The notes beneath the pieces were generated by a model that worked only from the letters and a program-made list of their open reading frames with translations, was not told the origin of the DNA and did not search any database. DNA of 64,000 bases from Prochlorococcus sp. AG-347-K22 (GTDB lineage Bacteria; Cyanobacteriota; Cyanobacteriia; PCC-6307; Cyanobiaceae): assembly GCA_003281285.1 (NCBI GenBank), contig QCCJ01000001.1, positions 1 to 64,000 of the forward strand. Reading direction: 5' to 3'. The position numbers were made by a program, and so were the translations under genes. Each line of letters begins with the position of its first letter. Position 1 is the first letter of the stretch. This document shows positions 22,774 to 32,929 of the stretch, piece by piece.

Positions 22774-23334
22774 ATGATTTCCAGTAACGATTTTCGCACA
22801 GGTACAACCATCGAATTGGATGGACAAGTCTGGCGTGTTGTAGAATTTCTACATGTCAAGCCTGGCAAGGGATCTGCTTTTGTGCGAACAAAATTAAAAT
22901 CAGTTCAAAGCGGCAACGTTGTTGAAAAAACTTTTCGAGCCGGAGAATCAGTACAGCAGGCTATCCTTGAGAAGTCTAACCTGCAGCATACTTATGTGGA
23001 GTCTGGTGATTATGTTTTTATGGATATGACAAGTTTTGAAGAGACAAGACTAACCTCTGAACAAATCGGTAAAGGTGCTAAGTATTTGAAAGAGGGGATG
23101 GAGGTTAATGTAATTTTTTATAATGGTAAAGTTTTAGAAGTAGAACTCCCAATATCTATTACTTTGAAAGTTACAGAGACTGATCCTGGAGTTAAAGGAG
23201 ATACTGCTAGTGGGGGCACGAAACCCGCTATTCTGGAAACAGGTGCTCAAGTTATGGTTCCTTTATTTATTTCTGTAGGAGAAATGATTAAAGTTGATAC
23301 TCGTAATGACAGTTATCTTGGACGCGAAAATTAA
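22774..23334 (+). CDS. efp: Translation elongation factor P
   Basis: [42 protein letters not shown]. Confidence 0.97.
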   Translation: MISSNDFRTGTTIELDGQVWRVVEFLHVKPGKGSAFVRTKLKSVQSGNVVEKTFRAGESVQQAILEKSNLQHTYVESGDYVFMDMTSFEETRLTSEQIGKGAKYLKEGMEVNVIFYNGKVLEVELPISITLKVTETDPGVKGDTASGGTKPAILETGAQVMVPLFISVGEMIKVDTRNDSYLGREN

Positions 23335-23840
23335 TGGCTATGAAATTAGATCATGATGACTTAAATCGCTTGATAGAGAAAATCTCTACAACTGATATAC
23401 AAGAGTTCTCGCTAGAGGGAGAAGATTTTAAACTCGAAATAAAAAGGAATGTATTTGATCAGAACCAAGTTATTAATAATTTAGTTTCTAATACTTCATT
23501 TGATAAGCAAACAATTGCTGATCAAAAAACTATTAATGATAATATCCCAGTTGTTAATGAGCCTGAAGCACCTCAGGTGGCGCCTCCAGGACGTTCTGAC
23601 CTTACTGAAATTACTTCCCCTATGGTTGGGACATTTTATAGGGCTGCAGCGCCTGATGAGGAACCATTCGTCGAAATAGGGAATAACATTAAGGTCGGTC
23701 AAACTATTTGTATTTTGGAAGCAATGAAGTTAATGAATGAAATTGAATCTGAATTTAATGCTGAAATAGTAGAGATTCTCGTTGAAAATGGAACACCAGT
23801 TGAATTTGGTCAAGTTTTAATGCGTGTTAAGCAGTCTTGA
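23334..23840 (+). CDS. accB: Acetyl-CoA carboxylase biotin carboxyl carrier protein
   Basis: ITSPMVGTFYRAAAPDEEPFVEIG, biotinylation motif EAMKLMNEIE. Confidence 0.96.
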   Translation: MAMKLDHDDLNRLIEKISTTDIQEFSLEGEDFKLEIKRNVFDQNQVINNLVSNTSFDKQTIADQKTINDNIPVVNEPEAPQVAPPGRSDLTEITSPMVGTFYRAAAPDEEPFVEIGNNIKVGQTICILEAMKLMNEIESEFNAEIVEILVENGTPVEFGQVLMRVKQS

Positions 23841-24851
23841 ATTGTTAGTCATTTCTACGGCAGCCTTAATAGCTTCAATCATGCTCTGAGATTGAGCAAT
23901 TCCTTTGCCAGCAATATCAAATCCCGTTCCATGATCAGGAGATGTTCTTATAAAAGGTAAACCGATTGTGGTATTGACTGAGTAATTAAGAGCTATCACT
24001 TTCATTGGGATTAAACCTTGATCATGATACATAGCTAGAATGCCATCATGCTTTTCAGCATTTTTGTCATTCCATGCTTTTACAGAAGAATTCCAGCAAC
24101 TATCTGGTGATAAAGGGCCTAATAATTCAATACCTCTATTCTTTTCAATCCAAGAAATTAATGCATCATTGAGCCAATCTTGCTCTTCATGCCCTAAAAT
24201 ACCATCTTCGCCGGCGTGAGGGTTCAATCCTGCTACTTTTAAAATAGGCTTATCAGTATAGCTATAACAAAAATCTTTGAAAAGATCCAATTTAGAGTGG
24301 ATTAATTTTGTAGTTAATTTTTTGGGAACCTCAGAGAGGGCTATGTGGGTTGTAGCTAATAAAGTATTAAATCTCCAACCTGTGATTGGTGATTTAGCTG
24401 TGAATAACATGCCAACTTTTTTTACTCCACATGATTTTGCTAGTACTTCAGTTTGACCTGAGAAGTAATGACCTGCTAAAGACCATGATTTTTTGCAAAT
24501 TGGTCCAGTTACAAGTGCTGAGTTGGGATATTGTTTTACAATTTCTATTGCTTTTGTTAAATATTGGAAACTTGAATTGCCGTAAGTTGATTTAGGGTCA
24601 TTACCTGATGAAGAAATTTCGAGATCATGTATCTTGAAATTTTTAGGATTTGCAAGGTTTTCTAATCCTAATGACCTAAAATATTTATATGTATTTTGTA
24701 GATTTTTTTTTGATCCAACTATTATAAAATCAATATTGTTTGGTATCTGATTAGAACAAAGTGCTTTTAAGATTATTTCAGGTCCAATACCTGACTCATC
24801 TCCGACGCTTAATACTATCTTCAATATTTTATTTGTATTTTGAAAATTCAT
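23817..24851 (-). CDS. pdxA: 4-hydroxythreonine-4-phosphate dehydrogenase
   Basis: GDESGIGPEIILKAL, GHYFSGQTEVLAK, GLNPHAGEDGILGHEE, MYHDQGLIPMKV. Confidence 0.95.
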   Translation of the reverse strand: MNFQNTNKILKIVLSVGDESGIGPEIILKALCSNQIPNNIDFIIVGSKKNLQNTYKYFRSLGLENLANPKNFKIHDLEISSSGNDPKSTYGNSSFQYLTKAIEIVKQYPNSALVTGPICKKSWSLAGHYFSGQTEVLAKSCGVKKVGMLFTAKSPITGWRFNTLLATTHIALSEVPKKLTTKLIHSKLDLFKDFCYSYTDKPILKVAGLNPHAGEDGILGHEEQDWLNDALISWIEKNRGIELLGPLSPDSCWNSSVKAWNDKNAEKHDGILAMYHDQGLIPMKVIALNYSVNTTIGLPFIRTSPDHGTGFDIAGKGIAQSQSMIEAIKAAVEMTNNSRLLNTH

Positions 24852-24872
24852 AAAAAGTTTTAATTTATTTGT

Positions 24873-25751
24873 TTAACTATTCAGATAGCAATTTTTTAAC
24901 CCTAATTTATAGTTTTTATAAATTAGTTTATATCCGAGTGTTTCGCATAAAAGTTTATTTGAAACTCTTCTATTTTCCATCCAAAAAGATTGAGCGATAG
25001 GTGATAATTCATCTTTTACATCCTCAAATAATATTGGCTTTGGCATTCTTAAACCAAGTAAATCGTAGCAATATTGAATAACTTCTATCTGAGAACAGGG
25101 TTCATCATCTGCAATATTAATGGTTTGGTGAAACTTCAAATAATCTTTATTTTGCAATAAAAAAATAATCGCATGTGTAATATCAGCAACATGAACTCTT
25201 GAAAATACTTGAGCTTTTTTTAATATAACTTTAATTTTTTGATTTTTGATTGCTTCAAACGTGGACCTTCCAGGTCCATAGATGCCAGGCAATCTAAAAA
25301 TTTGCACGGGCAAACTAGATTCAATCCATTTTTTTTCACAATTTAATCTATTAAGGCTTCTTTTTTGAAAAGGATTAGGCTGATCTAACTCAGAAACCCA
25401 ACCACCTTCGGTGTTTCCATATATTCCTGTGGTAGATAAATATCCAACCCATTCAAGAGGTAAATCTTGTAGTTTACTTTGAAGGCTTTCTAATACTGGA
25501 TCATTACCATTTTTGTCGGGAGGTATGCAACTAAGAATATGCGTGACTCCATCAAAAATTTCTTCATCAGGAACCACACCGTTTTCACTATTGAAAATAA
25601 AACTATTTGGATCTTTGCTTGCAGATCTTGAGCTTGTTAAAACAGTACAACCCAATTTTCTAATAGTTTTTGCAAAAAAACTACCGCTGAAACCACATCC
25701 CAAGATTAAAAATTTATTTTTACTTCCAAGTAAACTTGCGGGTTTATTCAT
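24873..25751 (-). CDS. NAD-dependent epimerase/nucleoside-diphosphate-sugar epimerase-like protein
   Basis: LGCGFSGSFFAKTIR nucleotide-binding motif; LSTTGIYGNTEGGWVSE; RLPGIYGPGRS. Confidence 0.8.
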   Translation of the reverse strand: MNKPASLLGSKNKFLILGCGFSGSFFAKTIRKLGCTVLTSSRSASKDPNSFIFNSENGVVPDEEIFDGVTHILSCIPPDKNGNDPVLESLQSKLQDLPLEWVGYLSTTGIYGNTEGGWVSELDQPNPFQKRSLNRLNCEKKWIESSLPVQIFRLPGIYGPGRSTFEAIKNQKIKVILKKAQVFSRVHVADITHAIIFLLQNKDYLKFHQTINIADDEPCSQIEVIQYCYDLLGLRMPKPILFEDVKDELSPIAQSFWMENRRVSNKLLCETLGYKLIYKNYKLGLKNCYLNS

Positions 25752-25780
25752 ACTGGGTTAAAGTAGTACATATGTATTAA

Positions 25781-26014
25781 TTGATAATGAAGACAGCTTT
25801 TGAGCCCGATTTAAAATCAAAAACCATCTTTATTAGCAAAAGTTACCCCTTTCTTGTAGAGAAAAAAGTAAGTTTAGTTAGTTTTAAATTCTATCAAAAG
25901 TTATTTGTCTTTCTTATTTCATTTTCGACAATTTTAATATTCCCTGAATCTCCAAAAGAATTGGAAAATATATGTGAGACTTATAACTCTAAAAAAATAT
26001 GTAATGTTTGGTAG
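25781..26014 (+). CDS. Small hypothetical protein with hydrophobic segment and C-terminal Cys pair
   Basis: 77-aa ORF ending exactly where the convergent HNH ORF ends; internal hydrophobic segment LFVFLISFSTILIF, then CETYNSKKICNVW. Confidence 0.6.
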   Translation: MIMKTAFEPDLKSKTIFISKSYPFLVEKKVSLVSFKFYQKLFVFLISFSTILIFPESPKELENICETYNSKKICNVW

Positions 26015-26416
26015 TCAAGCCGCTTTATATTCTGATTCATCTTTTATATGATTTTTATTTTTTACCTTAAAATTAGGATTGGCCCATTGTAGTAATCTAA
26101 TAGCTAATCTTAAATCTCCTTCTAACCAAGCTCTTATAGCCATTGCTCTTCGGGGATCATAAAATTTTTGCCTTCTATACCAATACAATGCATTTTCATC
26201 TGATTTATCCCCATTACATGAAAGACATGCAGGGACGCAGTTTTCTGTTGTACTTAATCCTCCTTGGCTTCGTGGTATTACATGGTCAATAGATTCAGAT
26301 GGTTTTCCGCAATATATACAACTTTTTCCAGTAAATTTATGAATAGATTTTCGCCATTGTCTTAATCTGAATTTAGGACATAAATCCTCTAAAAACACCG
26401 CATCATTAATATGCAT
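26015..26416 (-). CDS. HNH endonuclease family protein
   Basis: CIYCGKPSESIDHVIPRSQGGLSTTENCVPACLSCNGDKSD: HNH with two CxxC zinc pairs. Confidence 0.92.
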   Translation of the reverse strand: MHINDAVFLEDLCPKFRLRQWRKSIHKFTGKSCIYCGKPSESIDHVIPRSQGGLSTTENCVPACLSCNGDKSDENALYWYRRQKFYDPRRAMAIRAWLEGDLRLAIRLLQWANPNFKVKNKNHIKDESEYKAA

Positions 26417-26580
26417 TCAGAACATTTAGTTAAATAAATAATCGCTTGAATATATTAAAAGTCAACATTCATTTATATTTTTTAGCCTAAATTTGCCACA
26501 AAAAAAATGATTTAGTGTGTTTGGATACAAAATAGTATTTATCGAATTTAGAAAAAATTATTATCTTTTTGGAACCTTGA

Positions 26581-27045
26581 TTAATAACTATATCTATCGA
26601 GTGTTTCATCAGTAAATTCTTCAGAAATTTCTTCATTAGCTTCTTCTAATTCCTTTTTTAATCTTTTTCTTTTTTGTTCTCTATCTTTTTCTTCTTTTTC
26701 TTTTCTTTTTTCTTCTTTTTCTAAATCTCGTATTAGTTTTCTATTTGGATGAAGATTATCTAAATATTCAACGCAATAACTAAATTTTTCTCTTTCCCTT
26801 ATTACTGTTTCGGTAATTTGCGCTGCTGCATTTTTAGGTGAAACTTTGAAGAATCCCCCCTTTTGTTTTTTTATATACGAATAAGCTGCTTCCCAACTAC
26901 TTTCATGGTCATTTCCGCCGTCTCTCATAGTACAAAAAATTTCCGCTCCAAATGCACTTGCATTTACTCTTGGCGTAGTAAGGGTTAGAGGAGCGAAAAT
27001 TCCCAAAGCTAATGGTATTAGTTTTTTTTTCGTTAATCTTTGCAT
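26581..27045 (-). CDS. Exported hypothetical protein with charged coiled-coil C-terminus
   Basis: Signal peptide-like N-terminus (LIPLALGIFAPLTLTTPRVNASA); two Cys; Glu/Lys-rich tail. Confidence 0.75.
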   Translation of the reverse strand: MQRLTKKKLIPLALGIFAPLTLTTPRVNASAFGAEIFCTMRDGGNDHESSWEAAYSYIKKQKGGFFKVSPKNAAAQITETVIREREKFSYCVEYLDNLHPNRKLIRDLEKEEKRKEKEEKDREQKRKRLKKELEEANEEISEEFTDETLDRYSY

Positions 27046-27101
27046 TAGGCTTTTATCTTCTATTTAAAAATATCTTTTATTGTGAATATGTCTATAGAAA
27101 T

Positions 27102-27623
27102 TTAAGATTTAATCACTCCAAATATATTCAAGCATTTCACAACTAGAGGAAGAATTAAGAGTACAGTGATCAATCTTACAGCGTGTAAAGTTGCTACCGC
27201 AGGTCCCACTCCGTATTCCGACCCTACAAGACTCATTCCGCTAATTCCTCCTGGTGCAGCTCCTAGAATTGTTGTAATGATATCTATATTAAGCAATCTG
27301 CTTGTCCATAAACCAATTGCTAATCCAGTAATAACTAAAGTAAAAGTTATTAATATCGCTGGTCTCCATAAATTTTGAATATCAACTAATGAGTCTTTTG
27401 TTAATGATGTACCAATGACTGTTCCAATTCCGATTTCTAAAATTGTTCTTGTTCCGGTTGGCCACTCTGCGATTTCGACTTTGCCACTTATGCTAAGTAT
27501 GCTTGCGCCTATTAAAGCACCTGCTAGAGGAGCAGCAGGAATACCTGTTTTTAGAGCTAAAGCTCCAAAAATACAACCTGCAAAAATATAATAGATTAGA
27601 TTTATGTTAGGCATAAATTTCAA
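27102..27623 (-). CDS. AbrB-like (PF05145-type) membrane protein, single-repeat form
   Basis: GALALKTGIPAAPLAGALIGASI and ILGAAPGGISGMSLVGSEYGVGPAVATLHAVRL. Confidence 0.75.
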   Translation of the reverse strand: MKFMPNINLIYYIFAGCIFGALALKTGIPAAPLAGALIGASILSISGKVEIAEWPTGTRTILEIGIGTVIGTSLTKDSLVDIQNLWRPAILITFTLVITGLAIGLWTSRLLNIDIITTILGAAPGGISGMSLVGSEYGVGPAVATLHAVRLITVLLILPLVVKCLNIFGVIKS

Positions 27624-27737
27624 GGATATTTGAACATAATATTAGAAAAATTTTTTTTTATTTAAGTTTATAGTCAAATAATATTTTTAGTTTCCTCTCG
27701 TAATGTCCCCTTTTGTTGGCATAATATTAACTAAAGC

Positions 27738-27944
27738 ATGAATTTTATGTCTTCACAAATTTCATACAAAGATAATAAAAACCGCATAAAGAAAAGATTA
27801 TCTTTTATTGAGGGTGGACACCAGCTCGAAAAATTAGAGTTTGCCCTTGCAATAGCTCAAACCAACGGTGATGAAAAAAAATCAATCATTCTTAGAAAAA
27901 AGATTGTTGAATTAGGTGGCAATATTGAAGAGCCGGGAACTTAA
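27738..27944 (+). CDS. Conserved-looking small hypothetical protein
   Basis: 68-aa ORF with normal codon content, abuts the convergent aminotransferase gene. Confidence 0.6.
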   Translation: MNFMSSQISYKDNKNRIKKRLSFIEGGHQLEKLEFALAIAQTNGDEKKSIILRKKIVELGGNIEEPGT

Positions 27945-27945
27945 C

Positions 27946-29109
27946 TTAATTTTTCTCTAGATACCTTGATACCACAACTAATGCCTCACCAGCTTGTTGG
28001 GATGTAATTTTGCCGAGGTCAAGAAGTGTATTACTTATAGCAGAAACTACCGTAATAATATCTCTGTCATTAACATAACCTAAATGTCCGACTCTAAATA
28101 TTTTCCCCTTTAAGTGATCTTGACCACCAGCAAGTAAGATATCAAAATTATTCTTAATTTTTTTTCTAAATTCTTCAGCATCTATCCCTTCGGTTTTTAT
28201 TGCAGTAATAGAAGGACTTAAATATTTTTCATCAGCAAATAACTTTAGATTTAAAGCCTTTACAGCATTGCTCATCGCTAATTTATGTTTATTGTGTCTG
28301 AGGAAAATGTTATTTAAGCCTTCTTCTCTCATCATTTTTAAAGCTTCATCTAAAGCAAAAACTAAATTAACTGCTGGAGTATATGGATTACTGTTACTTA
28401 AAAGACTTTTTCTGTAAGATTTCAAATTTAAATAAAATTTTGGTAAATTAGATTTTTCCGCAGCTTCCCATGCTTTTTGGCTCATTGCTATAAAACTAAG
28501 CCCTGGAGGTATCATATACCCCTTTTGCGATCCTGAAGCAACGATATCTAATTCCCATTCATCTACTGGTACATTACAAGCTCCAAGACTTGTAACGCAG
28601 TCAACAATTGATAAAGCAGTGTTGTGCGCGCGAATATATGAACTAATAGTTTCTAGATCATTTATTACACCTGTTGAGGTTTCAGAATGAGTCAAAATAA
28701 CTGCTTTTATTTCTTTTTGTTCATCTTTCTCTAATACCTTTTTGAATTCTTCTGGATCAAGTGGAGTACCCCATTCGGAATTAATTTTTATTACTTCTAG
28801 CCCAAATTCTTTGGCAACTTTTACCCATCTTTCGCCGAATTTTCCATTTTCCCCACAAATTACTTTATCTCCTTTACTTAAGGTATTTATTATTCCAGCT
28901 TCCATTGCGGCAGTTCCACTACCAGTAATTGTTAGAACATCATTTTGTGTTTGATGAAGCCACTGTAAATTTTTAGTAGTACTTTCTACGAGATCTTGGA
29001 ATTCTTTACTGCGATGGCCTATTGGATGCTTACTTAATGCTTGTAAAACTTTTTCGGGAACTGGTGTGGGTCCAGGAATCATCAATGATAATTTTTGTTG
29101 TATGGCCAC
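27946..29109 (-). CDS. Class V aminotransferase (serine-glyoxylate/alanine-glyoxylate type)
   Basis: MIPGPTPVPEKVLQALSKHPIGHRSKEF, VDCVTSLGACNVPVDEW, GSQKGYMIPPGL (PLP Lys). Confidence 0.92.
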   Translation of the reverse strand: MAIQQKLSLMIPGPTPVPEKVLQALSKHPIGHRSKEFQDLVESTTKNLQWLHQTQNDVLTITGSGTAAMEAGIINTLSKGDKVICGENGKFGERWVKVAKEFGLEVIKINSEWGTPLDPEEFKKVLEKDEQKEIKAVILTHSETSTGVINDLETISSYIRAHNTALSIVDCVTSLGACNVPVDEWELDIVASGSQKGYMIPPGLSFIAMSQKAWEAAEKSNLPKFYLNLKSYRKSLLSNSNPYTPAVNLVFALDEALKMMREEGLNNIFLRHNKHKLAMSNAVKALNLKLFADEKYLSPSITAIKTEGIDAEEFRKKIKNNFDILLAGGQDHLKGKIFRVGHLGYVNDRDIITVVSAISNTLLDLGKITSQQAGEALVVVSRYLEKN

Positions 29110-29169
29110 TTTTTATTAAATAGGTCATTCTTAGATTAGTTCTCATTAAATATTTTTCAATTACTTGAT

Positions 29170-30282
29170 TTGAAAAAAGGATTTTCTTTACCTTTGTGGG
29201 TTGCTGGAGCCGCTAGATCAGCATTAAAAAAACTAGTAGGGTTGCCATTTGAGAATTATGAACTAATAAAAATTCCTAATGAACAAAAAGAAATAAAAAT
29301 TGAGATTCATTCTGTTGGCTTACTTAATCATGACTCGCAAGCATTAGGAATTTCCTTTGCAAAGTCTGGCTTAGATCTTGACATTACACAAAACTTAGAA
29401 ATATGGGCAATAGCCTCTTTACAAAAAATTTCTTTTAATAATTCCGCTCAAGAAAATCCAATAAATATTATTGCAGGTTCCGGTGTAGGCGTAAAAGAAG
29501 ATACATCAGAGATATGCATTTCTAATTTTGCCAAAGAAGTTTTATATGAAAATTTATTAGATAGTATTCCTGCTGGCTTTAATTTGAATTTAGAAATTGT
29601 TTTCCCAAATGGGGAGTTTTTAGCTGAAAGAACTAGTAATAAGTCATTTGGTATTGTTGAGGGATTATCTATTATTGGAACTTCTGCAGAGACTTATTCA
29701 AGTGCTTCACCTGATCAATTAAACGAAGCTAAAGCAAAGCTAGCGAATTTGACTAAAAATGATTTTAAAGGGAAAGTTGTTTTTGTTATTGGTGAAAATG
29801 GTTTAAATTTGGCAGAAACTTGTAATGTTGAGTTTCCAATTATAAAAGTTGGAAATTGGATAGGACCTCTAATAGTAGATGCTGCAATAAAAAAAGTTAA
29901 AACTGTAATTCTTTTTGGTTATCACGGAAAATTAATTAAATTAGCAGGGGGTATTTTTCATACACATAATCATTTAGCTGATGGAAGAATAGAGATCCTC
30001 GTTTATTTAGCCGTCAAAGAAAAAATACCATCTGAAATAGTAGTTAAATTATCTGAATTAAAAACTCTTGAAGATGCCTTATTACTTCTTGAAAGATTTA
30101 ATAAATCTTTAGCGGATAAATTATTCAAGAATTTATCAAATACAATCGAAAAGCGTTCTTTTACTTATGTAAATAGGTATGTAAAAACCGATATGGAAAT
30201 CGCATCAATCATTTTTGATAGAAAAAGGAATATTAGGTGGGCTGGAATTAACGGCAATAAGTATATTTCTTATTTTCAATGA
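29170..30282 (+). CDS. cbiD: Cobalt-precorrin-5B C(1)-methyltransferase
   Basis: NIIAGSGVGVKE, GIVEGLSIIGTSAE, FGYHGKLIKLAGGIFHTHNHLADGR; TTG start. Confidence 0.92.
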   Translation: MKKGFSLPLWVAGAARSALKKLVGLPFENYELIKIPNEQKEIKIEIHSVGLLNHDSQALGISFAKSGLDLDITQNLEIWAIASLQKISFNNSAQENPINIIAGSGVGVKEDTSEICISNFAKEVLYENLLDSIPAGFNLNLEIVFPNGEFLAERTSNKSFGIVEGLSIIGTSAETYSSASPDQLNEAKAKLANLTKNDFKGKVVFVIGENGLNLAETCNVEFPIIKVGNWIGPLIVDAAIKKVKTVILFGYHGKLIKLAGGIFHTHNHLADGRIEILVYLAVKEKIPSEIVVKLSELKTLEDALLLLERFNKSLADKLFKNLSNTIEKRSFTYVNRYVKTDMEIASIIFDRKRNIRWAGINGNKYISYFQ

Positions 30283-30336
30283 GATTAATTTTTGATTCAT
30301 TATGCTTTTGTAAATAAATTGAGTTAACTTTTATAC

Positions 30337-31923
30337 ATGAGTCAAAAAATTTTTAAAAAAGAACGAGATCCTTCAATATTAATTTTGGATTTTGGATCTC
30401 AATATTCTGAATTGATTGCAAGAAGAATTAGAGAAACTAATGTTTTTTCTCTTGTAGTAAGTAATTACATTTCAATTGAAGAAATTAAAAATATTAACCC
30501 TAAAGGGATTATTTTGAGTGGCGGCCCCAATTCTGTATATGAACAAAATGCTCCTAAGTGTGATGAAAAAATTTTCAATTTAGGAATTCCTATTCTTGGT
30601 ATATGTTACGGAATGCAATTAATGGTCATAGAACTTGGAGGATCTGTTATTTCAGCAACCAAAAGAGCTGAATATGGTAGAGCACCAATAAATATAGACC
30701 AAGAATCTGACCTTCTTTCTGATGTAGAAGATAAATCTATTATGTGGATGAGTCATGGTGATTCTATTAATTGTTTGCCTGATGGATTTAATAAAATTGC
30801 TCATACCGAGAACACACTTCATGCAGCAATTTCAAATGATGTAAAGAAATTATTTGGCGTACAATTCCATCCTGAAGTTATTCATTCAGAGTTTGGGATG
30901 ACGGTAATTAAAAATTTTGTTTACAAAATTTCTTGTTGTGCGGCTGATTGGACAACCGAAACCTATATAGAGGAAACTATTCCCATTATTAGAGAGCAAG
31001 TTGGTAATAAAAAAGTTTTACTTGCCTTGTCTGGAGGAGTTGATTCTTCCACTCTTGCTTTTCTTCTCAATAAAGCAATTGGAAATCAGCTTACATGCAT
31101 GTTTATAGACCAAGGTTTTATGAGAAAAGGTGAACCAGAATTTTTAATGAATTTTTTTGATAAGAAATTTCACATAAAAGTTGAATACATTAATGCAAGG
31201 GAAAGGTTTATTGGCAAATTGAAAGGTATTACTGATCCAGAACAAAAAAGAAAAATTATAGGTGAAGAATTTATTAGAGTATTTGAGAAAGAAAGTAACA
31301 GATTGGGCCCTTTTCAGTATTTAGCCCAAGGTACTCTTTATCCTGATGTTATTGAAAGTGCTGGTACTAATATCGATCCAAAGACTGGCGAACGAATAGC
31401 TGTAAAAATAAAGAGTCATCATAACGTAGGTGGATTACCAAAAGATTTACAATTTAAATTAGTTGAGCCATTAAGAAAACTCTTTAAGGATGAAGTCCGA
31501 AAAGTTGGCGCTGCTTTAGGTTTGCCGGATGAAATTATAAAAAGACATCCATTTCCAGGCCCTGGATTAGCTATAAGAATTTTGGGAGAGGTAAATAATG
31601 AAAAACTTGATTGTTTAAGAGATGCAGATTGGATAGTAAGAGATGAAATTAAAAAAGCAGGTCTTTACAATAATATTTGGCAAGCTTTTGCAGTATTGCT
31701 ACCTGTTAAAACTGTAGGAGTGATGGGCGATAAAAGGACATATGCATGGCCAATAGTTTTACGTTGTGTATCAAGTGAGGATGGTATGACAGCGGATTGG
31801 TCAAAAATTCCTTTTCAGATTTTGGAGAGGATTGCAAATAGAATCGTAAACGAAGTAAGTTCAGTTAATAGAGTTGTTTATGATATTACAAGTAAACCTC
31901 CTGGAACTATTGAGTGGGAGTGA
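30337..31923 (+). CDS. guaA: GMP synthase (glutamine-hydrolysing)
   Basis: [58 protein letters not shown]-terminus. Confidence 0.98.
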   Translation: MSQKIFKKERDPSILILDFGSQYSELIARRIRETNVFSLVVSNYISIEEIKNINPKGIILSGGPNSVYEQNAPKCDEKIFNLGIPILGICYGMQLMVIELGGSVISATKRAEYGRAPINIDQESDLLSDVEDKSIMWMSHGDSINCLPDGFNKIAHTENTLHAAISNDVKKLFGVQFHPEVIHSEFGMTVIKNFVYKISCCAADWTTETYIEETIPIIREQVGNKKVLLALSGGVDSSTLAFLLNKAIGNQLTCMFIDQGFMRKGEPEFLMNFFDKKFHIKVEYINARERFIGKLKGITDPEQKRKIIGEEFIRVFEKESNRLGPFQYLAQGTLYPDVIESAGTNIDPKTGERIAVKIKSHHNVGGLPKDLQFKLVEPLRKLFKDEVRKVGAALGLPDEIIKRHPFPGPGLAIRILGEVNNEKLDCLRDADWIVRDEIKKAGLYNNIWQAFAVLLPVKTVGVMGDKRTYAWPIVLRCVSSEDGMTADWSKIPFQILERIANRIVNEVSSVNRVVYDITSKPPGTIEWE

Positions 31924-32129
31924 CGGAAAATTGCCTTATTTCATCAAAAATTGAACTAGTAGGTTTGTCATGGCTTTGTCACGAGAATTTTAATTCAAAG
32001 AAGTCAATGATACCAACTACTTTGATGCATCAAAAATGGGTAGAAACATTGAGTGGGAGTAAGTCTTCAAATTTAAAAAAAAAATTTAAAGTTTTTTATT
32101 TAAGCAAGAAATTTTTAAATGAGTTTTAA
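31914..32129 (+). CDS. Small hypothetical ORF overlapping the guaA stop codon
   Basis: GTG-start 71-aa ORF filling the guaA-nuclease gap; no recognised family. Confidence 0.45.
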   Translation: MGVTENCLISSKIELVGLSWLCHENFNSKKSMIPTTLMHQKWVETLSGSKSSNLKKKFKVFYLSKKFLNEF

Positions 32130-32135
32130 AACCTA

Positions 32136-32849
32136 ATGCCCGATATTATTAAATTAAGTCGATCTACAGTTGAGAAATATCTTAGTTGCCCAAGATGTTG
32201 TGTACTGGATAAAAAATATCACATAAAACCGCCATCATTGCCATTCACTTTAAATATAGCTGTGGATAATTTATGTAAAAATGAATTTGATTATTATAGA
32301 AAAATTCAGGAGCCGCATCCTTTATTTATTGAATATGGAATTGATGCTGTGCCTTTCAAACACAAAGATTTAGAACGTTGGAGAAGTAATTTTCAAGGGA
32401 TAAGATATAAGTCAATTGAACACAACTATGACTTTGGTGGAGCTGTAGATGATATTTGGCAGAAAAAAAATGGTCATCTTATTATCGTTGATGTAAAAGC
32501 AACATCTAGAATTAATTTTGATTGGTTAGAGACTTTTAATAAATACGAATATGCAAAAGCTTATAAAAGACAATTAGAAATGTATCAGTGGTTGTTTAAA
32601 AAAAACGGTTTTCCAGTGGCTAAAGAAGCTTATCTTTTATATTTCAATGGCAAGAAAAATGAAGAGTTTTTTAATAACCAATTAAATTTTGACGTACACC
32701 TAATTAAATTAGATTGTTCTACTTCATGGGTAGAAAATAAGATAATTGATACTGTCAATTTATTACGTTCGGATAATTTCCCCAAACCTTCTTTAAATTG
32801 TGAATACTGTAATTATTTAAAGAAGCGTTGGCAGTTGTCGATAACTTAA
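32136..32849 (+). CDS. PD-(D/E)XK (RecB/Cas4-like) nuclease
   Basis: LSRSTVEKYLSCPRCC, GGAVDDIWQKKNGHLIIVDVKATSR, QLEMYQWLF, C-terminal CEYCNY. Confidence 0.85.
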   Translation: MPDIIKLSRSTVEKYLSCPRCCVLDKKYHIKPPSLPFTLNIAVDNLCKNEFDYYRKIQEPHPLFIEYGIDAVPFKHKDLERWRSNFQGIRYKSIEHNYDFGGAVDDIWQKKNGHLIIVDVKATSRINFDWLETFNKYEYAKAYKRQLEMYQWLFKKNGFPVAKEAYLLYFNGKKNEEFFNNQLNFDVHLIKLDCSTSWVENKIIDTVNLLRSDNFPKPSLNCEYCNYLKKRWQLSIT

Positions 32850-32929
32850 TATTCGTATGATAATTTTTTATATTTCTGGAAAAATAGTGAATAAAAGATA
32901 ATCTTTAAATAGATTATTAATTTAGACTT

